Assembly (NCBI RefSeq): GCF_017573505.1
Contig: NZ_JAGEOJ010000027.1
Span: 62,001-126,000, forward strand
DNA: 64,000 bases
Direction of reading: 5' to 3'
Source: Actinomadura barringtoniae
GTDB taxonomy: Bacteria > Actinomycetota > Actinomycetes > Streptosporangiales > Streptosporangiaceae
Shown: positions 1-7,733 of the stretch, in pieces
Layout of the letters: each line of letters starts with the position of its first letter
Numbering within the stretch: the first letter of the stretch is position 1
The notes under the pieces: model-generated
What the model was told of the DNA's origin: nothing
The model's input: only the letters and a program-made list of their open reading frames with translations
Databases searched by the model: none
Translations under genes and position numbers: made by a program

Positions 1-402
1 ACGCATCATGATCTTGGCCGTACGGCCGTCCGCGAGCAGCGCGACCGCGTCGTCGATGGCCAGCCCGTCCGGCACCTCGATGAGCGCCTCCGCGTCCATG
101 ACGACCCGTTCGGCATAGCCGCCTTCGCCCTTCAGGCTCGACACGACCCGCGTACCGACCAACCCGGGATCGACGCCCTCCCCCACCTCGGCGACGACCC
201 CGCCCACGCCGTTACCCGGGATCATCGGCGGCTTGGCCTTGAACGGCCCCGGCTTGCCCGACCTGAACTGCGTCTCGACGAACGTGATGTTGGCGTACGC
301 GACGTCGATCAGCGCCTGCCCCGGCCCGGGTACGGGATCGGGCGCGTCCCCGATCTCCAGCACCTCGGGCCCGCCGAACTCCTTCAGCCACACGGCACGC
401 AT
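1..402 (-). CDS. NADPH:quinone oxidoreductase, zinc-type alcohol dehydrogenase superfamily (3' end missing)
   Basis: Reading from the ATG at 402 gives 134 codons that run off the left edge, so only the N-terminal GroES-like half is present. It opens MRAVWLKEFGGPEVLEIGD and carries PGNGVGGVVAEVGEGV, both typical of the quinone oxidoreductase branch of medium-chain dehydrogenases, which reduce quinones with NADPH. The cofactor-binding Rossmann half lies outside the window. Just upstream is an 18-bp palindrome close to the SoxR operator. SoxR controls quinone reductases in streptomycetes, so induction by redox-cycling compounds is inferred. The family is clear but the substrate is not. Confidence 0.85.
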   Translation of the reverse strand, partial: MRAVWLKEFGGPEVLEIGDAPDPVPGPGQALIDVAYANITFVETQFRSGKPGPFKAKPPMIPGNGVGGVVAEVGEGVDPGLVGTRVVSSLKGEGGYAERVVMDAEALIEVPDGLAIDDAVALLADGRTAKIMMR

Positions 403-442
403 TTATTGCTCCCCTCACAGCGTTCCTACGAATGAGGGTGCA

Positions 443-462
443 ACCTCAAGTCACCTTGAGGT
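443..462 (-). promoter_or_regulatory. SoxR/MerR-type operator upstream of the quinone oxidoreductase
   Basis: The inner 18 bp read CCTCAAG-TCAC-CTTGAGG, a perfect 7+4+7 inverted repeat; one more A/T pair flanks it. This matches 16 of 18 positions of the classical SoxR box (CCTCAAGTTAACTTGAGG). On the minus strand TTGACC (465-460) overlaps the box as a -35 element, the usual arrangement for MerR-family activation of promoters with long spacers. No clean -10 was found. The box ends at the cupin stop codon. No soxR gene is in the window. Confidence 0.6.
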
Positions 463-911
463 CAAGGCAGGGTGACGGTGTCGTACGCGGCCCGTAGGCG
501 CGCGAGACGCTCGGGATCGAGTTCCTCGCCCCGTTCCAGCGCCCGATGGATCTCGCGGAAGTAGTTCTCGTAGCCCGCCGGAGTCAGGATGAACAAACAC
601 CGCGCCCAATCGTCCGACGCGTTCCGGAACCCGTGCGCGACCCCCTTGGGGACCGAGACCGTTCCCCCCGCCCCGACCGCCACGGCCCGATCCGCCAGGT
701 CGAACGTGACCTCGCCGTCGAGGACCTGGAAATGCTCCTCGTGCCCATGATGAATGTGCGGCGCCGCGCCAAGCGCGCCAGGCGGGAACACGTACTCCAC
801 GATGGCGATCGACCCACCGGTCTGGTCCCCAGAGAGCCGCACGAGGTACTCCCCCGCCGGAGCCCGCAGCCGTTCGGCATCCTCAGCCGCATTCAGGACG
901 ATGTCGGTCAT
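462..911 (-). CDS. cupin domain protein
   Basis: 149 aa. A single conserved double-stranded beta-helix of the Cupin_2 type fills residues about 35-115. HIHHGHEEHFQVLDGEV holds the two-histidine-plus-glutamate metal-binding motif 1, and GVAHGFRNAS gives the histidine of motif 2, so metal binding is likely intact. There is no signal peptide, so it is cytoplasmic. The C-terminal tail is helical and charged. It is separated by 59 bases from the quinone oxidoreductase downstream and may be co-expressed with it. The substrate cannot be told from the sequence; such single cupins may be enzymes or sugar/metal-binding proteins. Confidence 0.85.
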   Translation of the reverse strand: MTDIVLNAAEDAERLRAPAGEYLVRLSGDQTGGSIAIVEYVFPPGALGAAPHIHHGHEEHFQVLDGEVTFDLADRAVAVGAGGTVSVPKGVAHGFRNASDDWARCLFILTPAGYENYFREIHRALERGEELDPERLARLRAAYDTVTLP

Positions 912-957
912 ACCTCAAATCATCCCACCCCAAAGATCACCAATCCCGCCCGCTCGT

Positions 958-1737
958 TCAGGTGATGTCGCGGCGGACCGTGGTCACGGTCGCGATGGCG
1001 GCGAACGCCAGTCCGTACGTCAGCAGCACCAGCACGCCGCCCCAGACCGGAAGCGTGTCCGCATCGCCTGGCCCGCCGAGGCCGCCGGACGTCTGCGTGA
1101 TCGCGCGTACGGCTCCCGCCGGCAGCCACTGGCCGACCTTGGGCAGCGCCAGCGACACGATCCCCTCGACGAGCTGCACCCACACCACGGCCACGATGAT
1201 CGCGGCGATCTGGTTGCGGATCAGGGCTCCGAGACCCAGTCCCACCAGCGCGTACAGCCCCATCGCCAGAACGGTCCCGCCCAGCACCACCGGCACGTCG
1301 TTGTCGATCAGCGACGTCGATCCGCCCTTGATGGCGAGCGCCGGCAGCGCGACGATCACCACCGCCAGCACCGTCAGCACACCGAAGGCCAGCCCGAATC
1401 CGAAGTAGGAGACCAGCTTGGCCGCCAGCAGCCGCCCTCGCCGAGGCGTGGTCAGGAACGCCTGCGTGATCGTCTGATGCCGGTACTCGCCGGTGATCCC
1501 GATGATGCCGAGGATCATCATGAACAGCACACCGCCGCTGGCCACCGAGTAGAACCCACGCACCGTCTCCGGGTCGCTGACCGGCGGGATCACCGTCTCC
1601 CCACGCTGCTTCACGCCCGCGAACGCGATGAGGACGCCAAGCCCGAACAGCGCGAAGCCGACGCTGAGCGCGAGCATCCCGAGCCACATCCGGGTGGAAC
1701 GGATCTTCAGTAGCTCGGCCCGGACCAGCGAGATCAT
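958..1737 (-). CDS. ABC-2 type transporter permease
   Basis: 259 aa integral membrane protein beginning MISLVRAELLKIRSTRMWLG, the usual start of ABC-2 exporter permeases with an amphipathic helix before the first membrane span. About six hydrophobic segments follow. The conserved stretch GEYRHQTITQAFLTTPRRGRL (about residues 85-105) is characteristic of actinobacterial permeases paired with DrrA-like ATPases. Its ATG overlaps the stop of the ATPase gene by 4 bases (ATGA), so the two are translationally coupled. It should form the membrane half of a small-molecule or lipid exporter. The substrate is unknown. Confidence 0.85.
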   Translation of the reverse strand: MISLVRAELLKIRSTRMWLGMLALSVGFALFGLGVLIAFAGVKQRGETVIPPVSDPETVRGFYSVASGGVLFMMILGIIGITGEYRHQTITQAFLTTPRRGRLLAAKLVSYFGFGLAFGVLTVLAVVIVALPALAIKGGSTSLIDNDVPVVLGGTVLAMGLYALVGLGLGALIRNQIAAIIVAVVWVQLVEGIVSLALPKVGQWLPAGAVRAITQTSGGLGGPGDADTLPVWGGVLVLLTYGLAFAAIATVTTVRRDIT

Positions 1738-2711
1738 CGCTCCAGCTCCCGCATCGTGAGGTCGAGGAAGACCTTCTCCAGCCCCGACCGTTCCCGGACC
1801 AGCTCACTCAGCGCGATGCGCGCCTCAAGCGCCGCCCGCCCGACGTCCGCCGCGTCCATCCCGGTCACCCACAGCACATCCGCTTCCCGCCGAACGGTCC
1901 CACCCGCCGCCTCAAGCACACCCGCCAGCGCCGCGGCCTCCTCGACTGCCCCGGCCAGCTCAGCATGCTCGGGCATCGCGAGCCCCTCGGCCTGCTCGGC
2001 CGCCTCGGCACGCCCGGTCCGCTCGATGGGCTCGGCGACTCTCACTCGGAGTTCGGACTCCTCGCCCACTAGTTCGGCGAGGGGTGCGTCGCGGACTACG
2101 CGGCCGTGGGCGATGATGACGACGTGGTCGGCGATCTGCTCGACCTCCGACAGCACGTGGCTGGACACCAGGACCGTGCAGCCGCCGTCGGCCAGGTGGC
2201 GCAGCATCGCGCGCAGCCAGTGGATCCCCGCCGGGTCCAGGCCGTTCGCCGGCTCGTCCAGGATCAGTACGGGCGGCTCGCCCAGCACTGCCGTGGCCAG
2301 CGCCAACCGCTGCCGCATGCCGAGCGAGTAGGTCCCCACGCGCCGGTCCGCGTCCTCGGTGAGGCCGGTCATCTCCAGAACGGCGTCCACCCGTTCACCA
2401 GGCAAGTTGGCCGACATGCAGGTCACCCGCAGGTGGTCGCGCGCGCTCCGGCCCGGATGGAACCCGGTCGCCTCCAGCGCCGCCCCGACCACCGCCGCGG
2501 GCCGTTCCAGCTCCGCGTACGCGCGCCCGTTGATCAGCGCCCGGCCCTCGGTCGGCCGCACCAGCCCGAGCAGGCTTCGCAACGTCGTCGTCTTCCCGGC
2601 GCCGTTCGGCCCGAGAAACCCCGTGACCATTCCCGGCCTCGCCGTGAAGCTCAACCCGTCGACCGCCACCACGGCTCCGAACCGCTTCACGAGCCCCTCA
2701 ACCGAGATCAC
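1734..2711 (-). CDS. ABC transporter ATP-binding protein (ABC-2/DrrA-like)
   Basis: About 325 aa. Starting at GTG 2711 gives VISVEGLVKRFGAVVAVDGL, the normal beginning of this family; the frame is open further upstream but that extension looks non-coding. Walker A is GPNGAGKTT, the signature is YSLGMRQRLALA, Walker B is LILDEPANGLDP and the switch histidine is in LVSSHVLSE, so all ATPase motifs are intact. The C-terminal 90 residues form an acidic, Ala/Glu-rich regulatory tail. It is the first gene of a two-gene operon with the permease and energises export of an unknown substrate. Confidence 0.85.
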   Translation of the reverse strand: MISVEGLVKRFGAVVAVDGLSFTARPGMVTGFLGPNGAGKTTTLRSLLGLVRPTEGRALINGRAYAELERPAAVVGAALEATGFHPGRSARDHLRVTCMSANLPGERVDAVLEMTGLTEDADRRVGTYSLGMRQRLALATAVLGEPPVLILDEPANGLDPAGIHWLRAMLRHLADGGCTVLVSSHVLSEVEQIADHVVIIAHGRVVRDAPLAELVGEESELRVRVAEPIERTGRAEAAEQAEGLAMPEHAELAGAVEEAAALAGVLEAAGGTVRREADVLWVTGMDAADVGRAALEARIALSELVRERSGLEKVFLDLTMRELER

Positions 2712-2920
2712 AACGCCCCATTCTGGCGCGGTCGTCACGTGAACGGTGGACTTGTTCTGGTTTCTCTTGATCGGAGTTCGTGGTGTCCGCCTCCTCGCCG
2801 CTCTACGACCTCCTCCATTCGACGCAGCCAAGTGCGCGACACGTTCGTTCAAGAGGCGGTGGATGGAATCGGCCGGCCGATCTAGCGTCGTCTTCGATCA
2901 CGCGAGGGAGAGGGCGCGCC

Positions 2921-3877
2921 ATGACCAGTGAGCTGCTTGCCGTAGCCGATCACCGGGCCGGGGTGGGGCTGTTCGACACCGCCTCGTTCGAGCACGTGGA
3001 GACGATCGCCGTGCCACCCGAGCCGCATGAGCTGGCCTTCGACCCGGCGCGCAGGCTGCTGTACGCGACGATCACCTACCGGTCGGGCTTCTACGGGAGC
3101 GAAGCCAAGGCGAGCGAGCTGGTCGTGATCGATGTCGACCGCCGGAGCGCCGACGTCGTCGACCTGGCGCCCGAGCACGCGCCGCACGGCATCGTCGTAC
3201 GCGGGGACCTGGTGTACGTGAGCGTCGAGGCGGGGCCTGCGGGCGAGGGCGGTCTGCTGGTGATCGACGCCGGTACGCGCAAGGTCGTGGACAGGATCGC
3301 GACGGGCGCGCCCGGGCCGCATTGGTTCGCGCTGACGCCGGACGGCGCCAAGGCATATGTCAGCAACAAGGAGGCCCCGTTCGTCAGCGTCGTCGATCTT
3401 GCCTCGTGCGAGGTCGTCGGCCGGATTCCCGTGCCGAGCAGCGAAGGCCTGGCCATGACGCCCGACGGTCGTCGCGTCTTCGTCGCCTCACCGATGTTCG
3501 GCCGGGAGCCGGGGCCGGGCGACCTCGGCATCCGGGTGATCGACACCGCGGCGGGCGAGGTCGTGCAGGTCCTGGAGGTCGGTGGCCAGGTCATCCCGGT
3601 GCACGTCACGGCGGACGGAACGCTCCTGGCGGCCGAGGTCGCGCACGACGGCGGTCGCGTGAACGTCTACGAGCCGGACTCGCTGGCGCTGCGCGGCAGC
3701 GTGGACGTGGGCGTGTTCCCGCTGACCCTGCACTCCTCGCCCGACGGATCGCGCGCGTACGCGGCGAACGGCGGCTCAGGCACCGTCTCGGTCGTCGACC
3801 TGAAGACCTTGAGGGTCACCGCGACCATGAACGTGAGCGCCGGAAGCGCGCACGGCCTCGCCATCATCCCGGCGTAA
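2921..3877 (+). CDS. YncE-like seven-bladed beta-propeller protein
   Basis: 318 aa from an ATG preceded by GAGGGAGAGG. The protein is made of repeated blades of the YVTN/YncE type: PHELAFDPARRLLYAT, PHGIVVRGDLVYVS, PHWFALTPDGAKAYVSN, EGLAMTPDGRRVFVAS and HSSPDGSRAYAANGGSGTVSVVDL. Each pairs an x-PDG-x-x-x-Y/F-V strand with a VVDL strand. There is no signal peptide, so it is probably cytoplasmic. Propellers of this type bind ligands or partner proteins and a few are lactonases; no catalytic assignment is possible. The last codons merge into a 21-bp tandem repeat that continues after the stop. Confidence 0.8.
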   Translation: MTSELLAVADHRAGVGLFDTASFEHVETIAVPPEPHELAFDPARRLLYATITYRSGFYGSEAKASELVVIDVDRRSADVVDLAPEHAPHGIVVRGDLVYVSVEAGPAGEGGLLVIDAGTRKVVDRIATGAPGPHWFALTPDGAKAYVSNKEAPFVSVVDLASCEVVGRIPVPSSEGLAMTPDGRRVFVASPMFGREPGPGDLGIRVIDTAAGEVVQVLEVGGQVIPVHVTADGTLLAAEVAHDGGRVNVYEPDSLALRGSVDVGVFPLTLHSSPDGSRAYAANGGSGTVSVVDLKTLRVTATMNVSAGSAHGLAIIPA

Positions 3878-3961
3878 CCGGTCACCATCCCGGTTTAGCC
3901 GGCCGCCATCCCGGCCTCACCGGTCACCATCCCGGTCCGACCGGCCGCCGTCCCGATCTAG
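3878..3961. repeat. 21-bp tandem repeat, four copies, directly after a stop codon
   Basis: Four units of 21 bp start at 3878, 3899, 3920 and 3941. They alternate between CCGGTCACCATCCCGG and CCGGCCGCCATCCCGG cores, so they could also be read as a 42-bp repeat present twice. The last codons of the preceding gene (GCCATCATCCCGGCG) look like a diverged half unit. The array fills the space between two convergent genes and the last unit contains the stop codon of the minus-strand DinB gene. Confidence 0.75.
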
Positions 3962-4115
3962 CCGGAGGTGCCGAGCACGTCGCGCCGCAGGTAGAGGTCG
4001 CGGAGGAGCCCGACCTCCGCGCCGTGGTGGACCAGTTCGTCGAGCACGTGGATGGCGAGGTCGGTGGTCGAGTCGTCGGCGTACGGGCCGAACGCGGGCC
4101 CGAGCGGGCTCCACC

Positions 4116-4142
4116 ATCGACGGCCTCGTCGAGGCCGTCGAT
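4116..4142. repeat. 27-bp perfect palindrome at the DinB frameshift
   Basis: The arms ATCGACGGCCTCG and CGAGGCCGTCGAT are exact reverse complements around a single central base. On the minus strand it encodes the region around IDGLDEAVD. A 13-bp GC-rich stem with almost no loop is a classical cause of polymerase stops, sequencing compressions and slippage deletions, and the reading frame is lost at its left edge. Confidence 0.9.
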
Positions 4143-4346
4143 CCGGTCGCGCCAGTACGTGCGGTAGGTGTCGTTCAGGAACGCGACGGCCGCCTCGGCC
4201 GAGGGTACGAAGTCCACGTCGTCCAGCGTCACCTTGCCGTCCGCGAACAGCCGGTCGCCGAACCCGATGAACGTGAGGCCGATATGCCCGATCCGCCAGG
4301 CAATCGTCGTCACGGGCTCCGGATTGGGCACGGCCGACCCACGCGC

Positions 4347-4478
4347 GGCCCCTCCGCCGTCTCCTCCGCCGTCTCCTCCGCCGGCCCCTCCGCCGTCTCC
4401 TCCGCCGTCTCCTCCGCCGGCCCCTCCGCCGGCCCCTCCGCCGGCCCCTCCGCCGGCCCCTCCGCCGTCTCCTCCGTC
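4347..4478. repeat. 12-bp minisatellite inside the DinB gene, 11 copies
   Basis: Eleven in-frame 12-bp units of two types alternate irregularly: GGCCCCTCCGCC and GTCTCCTCCGCC. On the minus strand they encode GGGA and GGGD tetrapeptides. They sit between WRIDGDG and the next DinB helix, so they lengthen a surface loop without breaking the frame. The patchy order of the two unit types suggests slippage and unequal exchange. Confidence 0.9.
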
Positions 4479-4790
4479 ACCGTCTATGCGCCAGCGTCCG
4501 GCCTCGTTCTGCCGGACTGTCCAGCAGCCGGGTACGGGCTGCCAGAAGTACTCGTCGTCGGTCATCCCCTCGAGGCGGCCGGCCAGCCTGCCGAAGGTGT
4601 AGTCGAAGGCTCTGACGAGCGAGTTTCCGATACCGGCCACCAAGCCACCCCCTCCGACAACCCACAGCCTCGGACGCTCGGCAAGCATGAACAATCTTCA
4701 TCTTCCGCGCGCCGAATTGTTGGTTTCTGTTCTATCGCCCGGCCCCGCGAGTCGTCATGCTCCCCACGCATCCCCTGCGCGAGAGGACCG

Positions 4791-6107
4791 ATGGCCATGG
4801 ACGATCTGACCCGGCGTGGATTCCTGGCGGGCACCGCCGCCGCGGCCGCCGCCGTCACGGTTGCGGCGGGCACCGCCGACGCCGCCACGACCGCCGCGGC
4901 CGGTCCGGCCTCCCGGCGCGCCAAGGTCTCCCGTCTCCCGCAGCCGGGCGAGTCGGGCATCGACCACATCGTCTGCGTCATGATGGAGAACAGGTCGTTC
5001 GACCACTACCTCGGCTGGCTGCCGGGCGCCGACGGCCGCCAGGCTGGCCTCACGTACACCGACAAGAACGGCGCCGCGCAGTCCACCCACCACCTCACCG
5101 TCCCGCACGGCTGCGGCTTCAACGACCCCGACCACAGCTACGAGGGCGGCCGGGTCGAGTTCAACGACGGCAAGTGCGACGGCTGGCTGCGCGCGGGCGA
5201 GAACGACGCCCTCTCCATCGGCTACTTCGAGGCACCCGACCTGAACTTCTACGGCGGGGCGGCACGCGACTGGACGGTCTGCGATCGCTACTTCGCCGCG
5301 ATCCTGTCCTCGACGTTCCCCAACCGCATCTTCCAGCACGCCGCGCAGACCGACCGCATCTCCAACACCTTCACCATCTCCGAGCTCACCACCATCTGGG
5401 ACCGGCTCGCGGAGAAGAAGGTGCCGCACAAGTACTACTTCAGCGACGTTCCGTTCACCGCCATCTGGGGCCTCAAGCACCTGGGCATCAGTCACCAGAT
5501 CAGCGAGTTCTACAACGACGCCAAGGCAGGCAACCTCCCAGCCGTCTCCTTCGTGGAGCCCGGTTTCGCCGGAGAGGCCATCCCCGGCCTTAGCGAAGAT
5601 GAGCATCCCCTTGCCGACATCCGTTTCGGCCAGGCGTTCCTCAACCGCGTCTACGAAGCGGTCACTTCCAGCCCCAACTGGGAGCGCACCCTCCTGGTCA
5701 TCAACTACGACGAGTGGGGCGGCTTCTTCGACCACGTCCCGCCGCCTATCGGCCCCGACCCGCGCCCCGACCTCGGTACGGGCCAGCGCGGCTTCCGCGT
5801 CCCCTGCCTCCTCATCTCCCCCCGCGCCCGCCGCCGCGCCATCGCCCACGAGGTGTACGACCACACCTCCGTCCTGAAGGCCATCGAATGGCGCTGGGGC
5901 CTCCGCCCCCTCACCGTTCGCGACGCGGCCGCCCGCAACATCGCCGAGGTCCTGGACTTCGAGAGCAGGCCCAACCTGGACGCGCCCCGCTACAACGCGC
6001 CCCGCCCCTCAACCCTGGGCTGCCTCGACCCGTTCCACAGCCACTTCGGTGACGACTGGGCCGACCTGCAGCGGTACGCGCTCAAGCACAACTTCGGAGC
6101 CCGCTGA
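4791..6107 (+). CDS. Tat-exported phosphoesterase (phospholipase C / acid phosphatase family)
   Basis: 438 aa from ATG 4791 (GAGAGG 5 bases upstream; ATG 4797 is an alternative). The N-terminus has a twin-arginine signal, LTRRGFLAGT, followed by an Ala-rich hydrophobic stretch, so it is exported folded. The mature protein begins with GIDHIVCVMMENRSFDHYLGW, where ENRSFDHY is the metal and phosphate-binding hallmark of the bacterial phospholipase C/AcpA phosphoesterase family. Later conserved parts are FPNRIFQHAAQTD, INYDEWGGFFDHVPPP and VPCLLISPRAR. The long C-terminal domains of phosphocholine-specific PLCs are absent, so it is the short type. Its substrate could be a phospholipid or a phosphomonoester. 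Confidence 0.88.
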   Translation: MAMDDLTRRGFLAGTAAAAAAVTVAAGTADAATTAAAGPASRRAKVSRLPQPGESGIDHIVCVMMENRSFDHYLGWLPGADGRQAGLTYTDKNGAAQSTHHLTVPHGCGFNDPDHSYEGGRVEFNDGKCDGWLRAGENDALSIGYFEAPDLNFYGGAARDWTVCDRYFAAILSSTFPNRIFQHAAQTDRISNTFTISELTTIWDRLAEKKVPHKYYFSDVPFTAIWGLKHLGISHQISEFYNDAKAGNLPAVSFVEPGFAGEAIPGLSEDEHPLADIRFGQAFLNRVYEAVTSSPNWERTLLVINYDEWGGFFDHVPPPIGPDPRPDLGTGQRGFRVPCLLISPRARRRAIAHEVYDHTSVLKAIEWRWGLRPLTVRDAAARNIAEVLDFESRPNLDAPRYNAPRPSTLGCLDPFHSHFGDDWADLQRYALKHNFGAR

Positions 6108-7098
6108 CAGCCCCCGCCACGACCGCCGGATCGGAAATCATCGGCAGATGCCGCGCGCCCGGAACAATCACGGGCGGGCAAGCCCCGATCCGGCGGGCAG
6201 TCTCCTGAGGCGCATCTTTACTAAACACACTGTCCTCGCTCCCAAAGACGACCCCCTTCGGCATGGGCAACCCCCGCAAAAGCTCCAGCCTCCCCGCGGG
6301 AATCCCCACAACCCCCGCCCGAAGCATCGCCCAGGCGGCCTGCTCAGCCCCCTTGACCCTGAACGGCCGCGTCCACTGGTCGACCCCAGCGGCGTCCAAC
6401 CTCGCGCACTTGGGCCCGCACACCCGTGAGTACGCTGCCCGCACCAACCGGTCGGACTTGAGCCCCAACCTCAGCAAGCTCGTCCGATAGGGATCCCAAA
6501 ACAAATAGCTAACCGGCGAAGCAGCCCCCGCCCCCGTAGGCAGCGCGTCCCCATCAACGAAGACCACACCCCCTACACCAGCCCCCCGGATCGCCGCCTC
6601 CGCAACAACAGCGGCTCCACTCGAGTGCCCCACCAGCACAGGCCGCTGCAACCCCAGGGCCTTCACGAAACCCAGCACCTGCTCGGCCATGTGCTTGGCG
6701 TCGTACGGCTTCCTATGCTCGCTGTAGCCGAACCCCGTCAGATCCAGGGCATAGACCCTGTGATCCCTCCCGAGCACCTCAGCCATAGGCGCCCAGGCAT
6801 CCGCCGACTCGAACGACCCGTGCACCAAGACGACCTGCGGCCCCTGCGTACCCCACACCCGGTACCGCGTCCGCACATCACCCGCCTGCACATACAACAG
6901 CCCCCGAGGCACCTGCGCCCGCCCCGCCGTCACCCAGTTGAACCCGAACGACCCCAGCGTCACCACCACGAACAGCAAGGCCAGCCCCTGCGCCACCCGC
7001 CGCCGCCACACCCGGAACATGCCCCCAGAACGCCCCCGCCCGCCTGATCGTGCCCGCCGGTTGGACACCTTTCCCCCACTCATCTCTTTTCTGGCCAC
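6082..7098 (-). CDS. membrane-anchored alpha/beta hydrolase
   Basis: About 338 aa from GTG 7098, chosen because AGAGG lies 5 bases upstream; ATG 7083 in the same frame is possible. A basic N-terminus precedes one hydrophobic helix, VAQGLALLFVVVTLGSFGF, so the enzyme is anchored outside the membrane or exported. The hydrolase core shows VVLVHGSFESADAW (oxyanion region), the nucleophile elbow LVGHSSGAAVV, an acid in GVVFGSEDSVF and a final histidine in VPGARHLPM. The cap region is long and contains cysteines. The gene converges with the phosphoesterase gene and their 3' ends overlap by 26 bases. The substrate is unknown. Confidence 0.82.
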   Translation of the reverse strand: MARKEMSGGKVSNRRARSGGRGRSGGMFRVWRRRVAQGLALLFVVVTLGSFGFNWVTAGRAQVPRGLLYVQAGDVRTRYRVWGTQGPQVVLVHGSFESADAWAPMAEVLGRDHRVYALDLTGFGYSEHRKPYDAKHMAEQVLGFVKALGLQRPVLVGHSSGAAVVAEAAIRGAGVGGVVFVDGDALPTGAGAASPVSYLFWDPYRTSLLRLGLKSDRLVRAAYSRVCGPKCARLDAAGVDQWTRPFRVKGAEQAAWAMLRAGVVGIPAGRLELLRGLPMPKGVVFGSEDSVFSKDAPQETARRIGACPPVIVPGARHLPMISDPAVVAGAVSGLRSCA

Positions 7099-7163
7099 AT
7101 CGGCCTCTGTAAGCTTCCGGACGTACTCAGCCCCGTTCTCGACTGGTTGATCAGGGATTAGCG

Positions 7164-7733
7164 ATGCACGCCCGGTTGGTACGTTCCTCCACCCGCATCG
7201 CATCATGCTGCGTCCTCCTAGCCGCCTGCGGCACCCACTCCTCAGGCAGCGGAGCCTTCAACCCCAACGGCGCCACGGCCCCCGCCTCCCAGGCCAACAC
7301 CCCCGCGGCCGACCAGAAGGCCCCCAACGCCCTCCCCACCCAACAGGTCGACAAGGCAGTCCTAGACCGCTACCGCGAGTACCAGCGCATCTACAAACAG
7401 GCCTACGAAACCAACGACCCCTCCACGCTCAACGGGATCGTGATCGACCCTCTCCTGGCTTCCATCACCAAGGACCTCAACACCCTCGCGGCCCAAAAAG
7501 AGGTCTGGCGCTTCACCAACGCGCTCAACCCACGGATCCAGGGCCGCTCCAAGGACGGCATGGACGTCTACGTCATCGACTGCGTAGCTACCATCGCGGC
7601 CTATCGCTACTCGACTACGACAGGGAAACGTCTCGGTGGCGGGCCCGGCAGAGCGCGTGCCGCGCTCACCGTACTCCGGTACTCCAACGGCACCTGGATG
7701 GTCTCCGACGCAAAGCGGGGCAAGGAATGCTGA
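7164..7733 (+). CDS. putative lipoprotein
   Basis: 189 aa. The signal peptide ends in a lipobox, VLLAAC, with the acylated cysteine at about residue 22, so it should sit on the outer face of the membrane. A low-complexity Ala/Pro/Asn linker follows. The mature domain starts at about residue 62 with VLDRYREYQRIYKQAYETND. The pattern of two helices and then a four-stranded sheet with VYVIDCVATIAAYRYS and LTVLRYSNGTWMVSDAKR resembles NTF2-like secreted proteins. It overlaps the next gene by 7 bases, so the two are coupled. No specific function is recognised. Confidence 0.75.
   Translation: MHARLVRSSTRIASCCVLLAACGTHSSGSGAFNPNGATAPASQANTPAADQKAPNALPTQQVDKAVLDRYREYQRIYKQAYETNDPSTLNGIVIDPLLASITKDLNTLAAQKEVWRFTNALNPRIQGRSKDGMDVYVIDCVATIAAYRYSTTTGKRLGGGPGRARAALTVLRYSNGTWMVSDAKRGKEC

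Larger units (their letters stand above)
3958..4640 (-). pseudogene. DinB-family protein, frameshifted near the C-terminus
   Basis: A GTG start at 4640 follows GGAGGGGG by 7 bases and gives VAGIGNSLVRAFDYTFGRL, then MTDDEYFWQPVPGCWTVR, the start of a four-helix DinB/DUF664-type domain. The middle carries an unusual Gly/Asp/Ala repeat, followed by PVTTIAWRIGHIGLTFIGFG. The frame is right up to GLDEAV (about 4125) and then turns to nonsense. In another frame the family C-terminus resumes as WWSPLGPAFGPYADD and continues to LDELVHHGAEVGLLRDLYLR before TAG at 3958-3960. One base is missing close to 4118, at the edge of a perfect 27-bp palindrome. It may be a sequencing compression or a real inactivating deletion. 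Confidence 0.75.

Noticed and set aside
212..1807. Several long Arg/Ala/Gly-rich frames on both strands over the cupin and ABC permease genes
   Set aside because: They are GC-rich shadow frames: they overlap genes with clear family motifs and have no recognisable domain of their own.
3924..4117. A 66-aa frame starting MVEPARARVRP at the frameshift site
   Set aside because: It is one of the wrong frames in the broken region; the family C-terminus lies in another frame (WWSPLGPAFGPYADD).
4755..5864. A 369-aa frame opposite the phosphoesterase gene
   Set aside because: It is the antisense of a gene with a Tat signal and family motifs; its Val/Gly/Glu-rich composition is that of an antisense GC-rich frame.
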